The notes under the pieces were generated by a model, which was not told the origin of the DNA, searched no databases, and saw nothing but the letters and a program-made list of their open reading frames with translations. This document shows positions 60,129-64,000 of a stretch of DNA of 64,000 nucleotides, in pieces. How positions within the stretch are numbered: position 1 is the stretch's first letter; each line of letters starts with the position of its first letter. Source of the DNA: Pithys albifrons albifrons (lineage: Eukaryota > Chordata > Aves > Passeriformes > Thamnophilidae); the NCBI RefSeq assembly GCF_047495875.1, contig NC_092458.1, positions 4,423,939-4,487,938 on the forward strand, written 5' to 3'. Made by a program: the position numbers and the translations under genes.

Positions 60129-62156
60129 TATTTATAAAAACAATTGTTCATTACATTATCTACCCTGCAGACTTCAATACATCAGTAGTGTCTGATTTAT
60201 TGGGTTTGTCTGTCAGTCTGCATTTTGTATCTGTATCAACTATTTTTCTAGAAAAGTAAAATGAAGATTTAATTGCTGTGGACCATTTGTTTGCTTGTAC
60301 AAGCAAGGAATTGCTGTTTACTTCTTTTACGTCTAGAAAAATGGTAAATCTTCCACAGAATGATGTCTCAAACTCTTAAGATCATTGTAGGTCTGAAAAG
60401 AGTGCCTTCATCCTTTGCAGAAATTTTAATGTGTTAGGCCTCAATGAACTTCAACATAAGCAGAAACTAACTTCCTTGTCTTCTGGAATTTCAAATAAAA
60501 TTGCAGTACAGACATAAATCTTTTGATTTCTATTAATGTTTCTCCATTCTTAGTATGCATACATATATAAAAACTCCTTTGTAGTGATTAAAGATTAAAA
60601 TAGGAAGATTCATTCATCAAAGTTGATTTATAGGCAGTGGAAAATTAATTCTATATGTCAGTGAAAAATTAATTATATATGCATCTATAGTAATACTTTA
60701 TGCACTTTTTTTCCTAACAGTGTGTTGATACTGTAGTTTTTCCACAAAAATAAATTTGATGGAATAGACTGCTGCACAGCCAGAAAAGTAGATCTGACCC
60801 TGTGAATGTAAAATGGTAAACAATTTATGTCCAGATAAATGCAATTCTCTAAGTTCGTTAATTTCTAAAACGGTTTCTCAGAGAGCTTAAATTAAGCAGA
60901 GGAACTGCAGAGTCCACATTGAATTTGTTAAAAGTACATAAACAGATCCCTTAACCTGAGGTTTAGCTAAGTGAACTGATCATGAGAAGCTGCTGAATGT
61001 AGAAATAAGAGGCTATTGTGGGTCTCACTATAAGAAATGGTTGGATTTTGCAGGTGGTTAAGAGAGAGCAAGGTGAGAGACAGCTGAACCCCGCAGGTCA
61101 TTGAGAGAATTGGAAACATCTTGATGAGAAAAATCTCTCAATTGCAATGTGGTTTTGGCAACCATAACCTGCGAGGCTGGCCTGACAGACCAGGTCACTG
61201 TGTCACTCATAGTATATGAGGCTGCAGTGCTCTAGGTAGCAATAACCGATTAACATAAGTGGCAATTTTAGGTATGGATGCAGCAAAACTGTGACTATTT
61301 TGTTTAGGCTGGCCTTTATACCTGTGAGGAGATAAGGACGAAGGAAGGGAATGATCAGTGTAGATAGAGGAAAAACAAGAATGGGAAGTGGAGAGGAAGG
61401 AACATAAGGAGAGCCAGCTGAGCAAGAGAAAAGTGCAGATCAATGCATTTGGCTGTTTGAGCCCTGCACCTGAACACTGCAGGCTGTTTTGTTTTCTTAT
61501 TAAAATTCATTTCCAGCAATATTCTGTGTGAACTGCTGCGCCCCCTCTCTGCACTTACATATGTGTGTGCATGGTTTTTTGCTGTCAAATTTTCAGCTGC
61601 ACTAGCCAGAAATTCAGAGGAGACACTCAGAAAAAAAAAAAAAAACAGGTCTGAGTTAGTGGCTGGGTAAAGAGATGGGGATCTGCATAGGTATATGACA
61701 AGACCCAGAGTATGTGGTAACATTTGAGGTGTCTGAGAACATGGCTGTGTCTGTGCACCAAAAGATTTAGGGTGTGTTCATTCTTCACTGAGAGAAGCTA
61801 AACCCTGATCAGCCAGAGAGGAGGAACAGGTGTAGGCTGTCTATGATGGCCACTGCTCTCTGTTTAAGTTGATTTTTATGGCCAGCCATGTTTGCACTAT
61901 GTGTGGTAGGATGGGCACCTATCAGGAATACATGCCACTGTTGACTGGCCTTGGGAGCCATGGCAACATGACTATATCATACTGGGTCTGAATGAATCAT
62001 GGGGTCTGGGATAAAGTTGGCTCTCGTGGACCAGGACAGAGAATTTTCCTTTCTCCCAAAGCCCACAAATTTGGCTTCATGTGCTAGAGTTAGTATGAGA
62101 ATGTTCAGGAAGTGTGTGGTCCTATAGCTTTCCTAATCTGCTATGGACTTAGAGAA
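60129..62156. other. Unique DNA, nothing recognised
   Basis: About 2 kb with no supported feature beyond a poly(A) run at 61631-61644. Confidence 0.45.
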
Positions 62157-62340
62157 CACACCCACCTCATTACAACCTCCTTTCAGGTAGTTGTAGAGAG
62201 TAACAAGATCTCACCTGAGCCTCCTTTTCTCCAGGCTAAACAATCCCAATTCCCTCAGCCACTCCTCATCAAACTTGTTCTCTACCCCCTTCACTGGCTT
62301 CATTGCTCTTTGGATGCACTCACCAGACCACTGAAACTTC
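62157..62340 (-). mobile_element. CR1 LINE fragment
   Basis: Reversed CR1 ORF2 end: CTCATTACAACCTCCTTTCAGG (62167-62188), GAGCCTCCTTTTCTCCAGGC (62217-62236), then CCTCAGCCACTCCTCATC (62256-62273). Same region as 36530-36680. No 3' end. Confidence 0.78.
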
Positions 62341-64000
62341 CATAATGATATTCCATAGCAATACTCCCAGTATTCCAATGATGTCTAAAGGGCATAGCCT
62401 ACCTGCTGGAAAAATACCTTCTCTGCAGTTTACACTAATATGGATGGATTATATCTACAAGGATATTTAGCCTGAGAATTTTCCAGAACATATTCATTTT
62501 CAGGCTGCAGCCTACTGCTTTCCCTCACCTCGCAACAGGTGTTCTTACTGACATCCTGGTGCAACTTATATTGACTCTACAGTCCTTCAGAATTCTCTTT
62601 CAATCTCCAGGGGCAGAAAAGATACTGCAGTTCTAAATATCCCTTATAGAGCTATAAATGACAAATACAAGGGATTAAGGAACTTGTGAGAATTTACTTC
62701 AGTTACACATGTGTTTTGGAAACTTCCTGGAATAGGCTGAAGGTGGCAGCCATAAGCAAAATACAATCCAATAACTCTCTTCTGGACTGTCTTGGGTGTT
62801 CTGGCACTTGATACTGATTAAAAAGCATGCATGAGTAACTCTGGACAACCAGATGGAAAAATTCGGAGTAGAATTTAAAATAGGTTTAATCACTTCTATT
62901 GCCAAACCTTGATCAGACTATGCCTTGGGTAAAAAAAATAAATAGAAGAAAATGTTACATTTTTTGGTACTGAAAGCAGAAGCTACTTTTTCAAATGGAA
63001 CGGATAAAAATTTCATATATCAAATACAAACAAATAAAAGACTTGCTGTGTTCAGGACAGTAATAAATGTATGACATGATTGTTGAGGTGCTGAGTACTT
63101 TTCATACATGTCCAATTCTAAAAAGCCCACAGAGTAAAATGATAACTGCTACAGAATGCTCTAGTTAACTGGATGAAGAGTAAGAGTATGCCATAGCCAT
63201 AGAAGAGTCTGCTGATATTCAGAAGAACATGAGAAAAGCAATTTATTTGTAGTGATGTAATTCTTTTTTCTAAATTGGGGATGAACAAAGAAAGAGGAAA
63301 GCTATGCAGTCAGGATGCAAGTATCTGAAATATTTATTCCTTACAGCAAATTTCCACCAGAAAAGACAACTTGCAAAGGCAGTGTATTTACAGGTTTCAT
63401 ATAATCTAATCGTGTCAGAAGTTACATTAATAAAGGCATCAATATCAGGAGTGAAGTCTGTCTTTCTATTCACCTTAAGACAGAGAATATTTTCGATGGA
63501 GAATTCCACATTTCTATACTCACTGAAACATATGGTACTGTAGCTCTGAAGCTATTTAAATATGCTCACATTGTCAGCTCAAAAAGATTGACAGAGATTC
63601 AATGTAAAGAGCTGCCATCACGTTCCAACATACTTTAAAAAAATCACTTTCATCATAGAAATAAAGCCATTGAACACTATCACATATACCTACCACATAG
63701 GCATTACTATACATTTCTTGCTATAATGTACTAAATTTGTTACAGAAGTTTCTATTCACCAATATTTCTTATCTTGGTTGATTCGTTTACTGTGTCACAA
63801 CTCACTCTTTGTAGTATCATAATTGTTTCCATGGAGATGGCCTGTGATACCACCAGCACAGACATTTAAGGAAAATGATTCAGGAGGGAAATGCCTATGT
63901 ATCATTTATACATATATACACATAAAAGAGATTAAATCAGAGCTATAGAAGATGCAAATCAAACATAGTGGGTGCAGAAGTTATCACTTACCACAGGAAG
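62341..64000. other. Unique DNA, nothing recognised
   Basis: About 1.7 kb. Overlapping 79-codon frames on both strands at 63270-63543 are the longest and have no recognisable features. Confidence 0.45.

Noticed and set aside
1..64000. CRISPR arrays, operons, phage or plasmid functions
   Set aside because: No spaced direct repeats or prokaryotic gene organisation; the repeats present are eukaryotic transposons and microsatellites.

Overview
This window looks like vertebrate intergenic DNA, most likely from a bird. The basis is the density of CR1-type LINE fragments: both strands carry their 3' ends (the ATTCTATG-type octamer repeat) and recognisable pieces of CR1 ORF2. There are also many solo LTRs of endogenous retroviruses, no bacterial-style operons and generally AT-rich background. 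I found no convincing cellular protein-coding exon, tRNA or functional rRNA gene. The longest open frames are transposon protein remnants, antisense shadows, or translations of a pentanucleotide satellite. Species cannot be determined from the sequence alone.

Layout. 1-12,270: an ERVK-like solo LTR with 6-bp target duplication (292-830), a family-C LTR (2269-2896), a family-A LTR (6376-6993) and a family-D LTR (7471-8018), separated by unique DNA. 12,271-12,603: a perfect (GGAGA)n satellite. 12,800-26,000: a family-C and a family-A LTR, both reversed, then about 4 kb of unique DNA, a 1.1-kb CR1 copy with a broken reverse-transcriptase frame, and more unique DNA. 26,007-26,310: a 5S-rRNA-headed SINE, followed by a family-D LTR. 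28,151-30,932: a four-layer nest of transposons (CR1, then LTR-B, then LTR-A and a 5'-truncated RTE-clade LINE). 31,452-41,217: two LTR-B copies, three CR1 pieces, a G-rich tract, an AT/CA microsatellite and a second pentanucleotide array on the opposite strand. 42,738-43,056: a second 5S-SINE copy with a perfect 13-bp target duplication. 43,070-50,371: about 7 kb with nothing recognisable. 50,372-60,128: LTR-D, a GC-rich LTR (F) with adjoining retroviral internal remnant, a CR1 copy, LTR-B, an ancient LINE split by LTR-C, and LTR-A. The rest is mostly unique.

How the parts work together. The most interesting set is a LINE/SINE partnership. The RTE-clade LINE at 29,375-30,755 ends in about 50 bp that is also the 3' end of both SINEs, whose 5' ends derive from 5S rRNA and still show its internal Pol III promoter boxes. 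The SINE therefore looks like a 5S-transcribed parasite copied by an RTE enzyme. An RTE family confined to some tropical birds and filarial nematodes (AviRTE) has been described; whether this LINE belongs to it is an inference to be tested. Eleven of the 15 LTRs in families A-F have exact or one-mismatch target duplications (one of these, in a CACAC run, is tentative), so many insertion histories can be read directly. Letter names A-F for LTR families are mine and apply only to this window.
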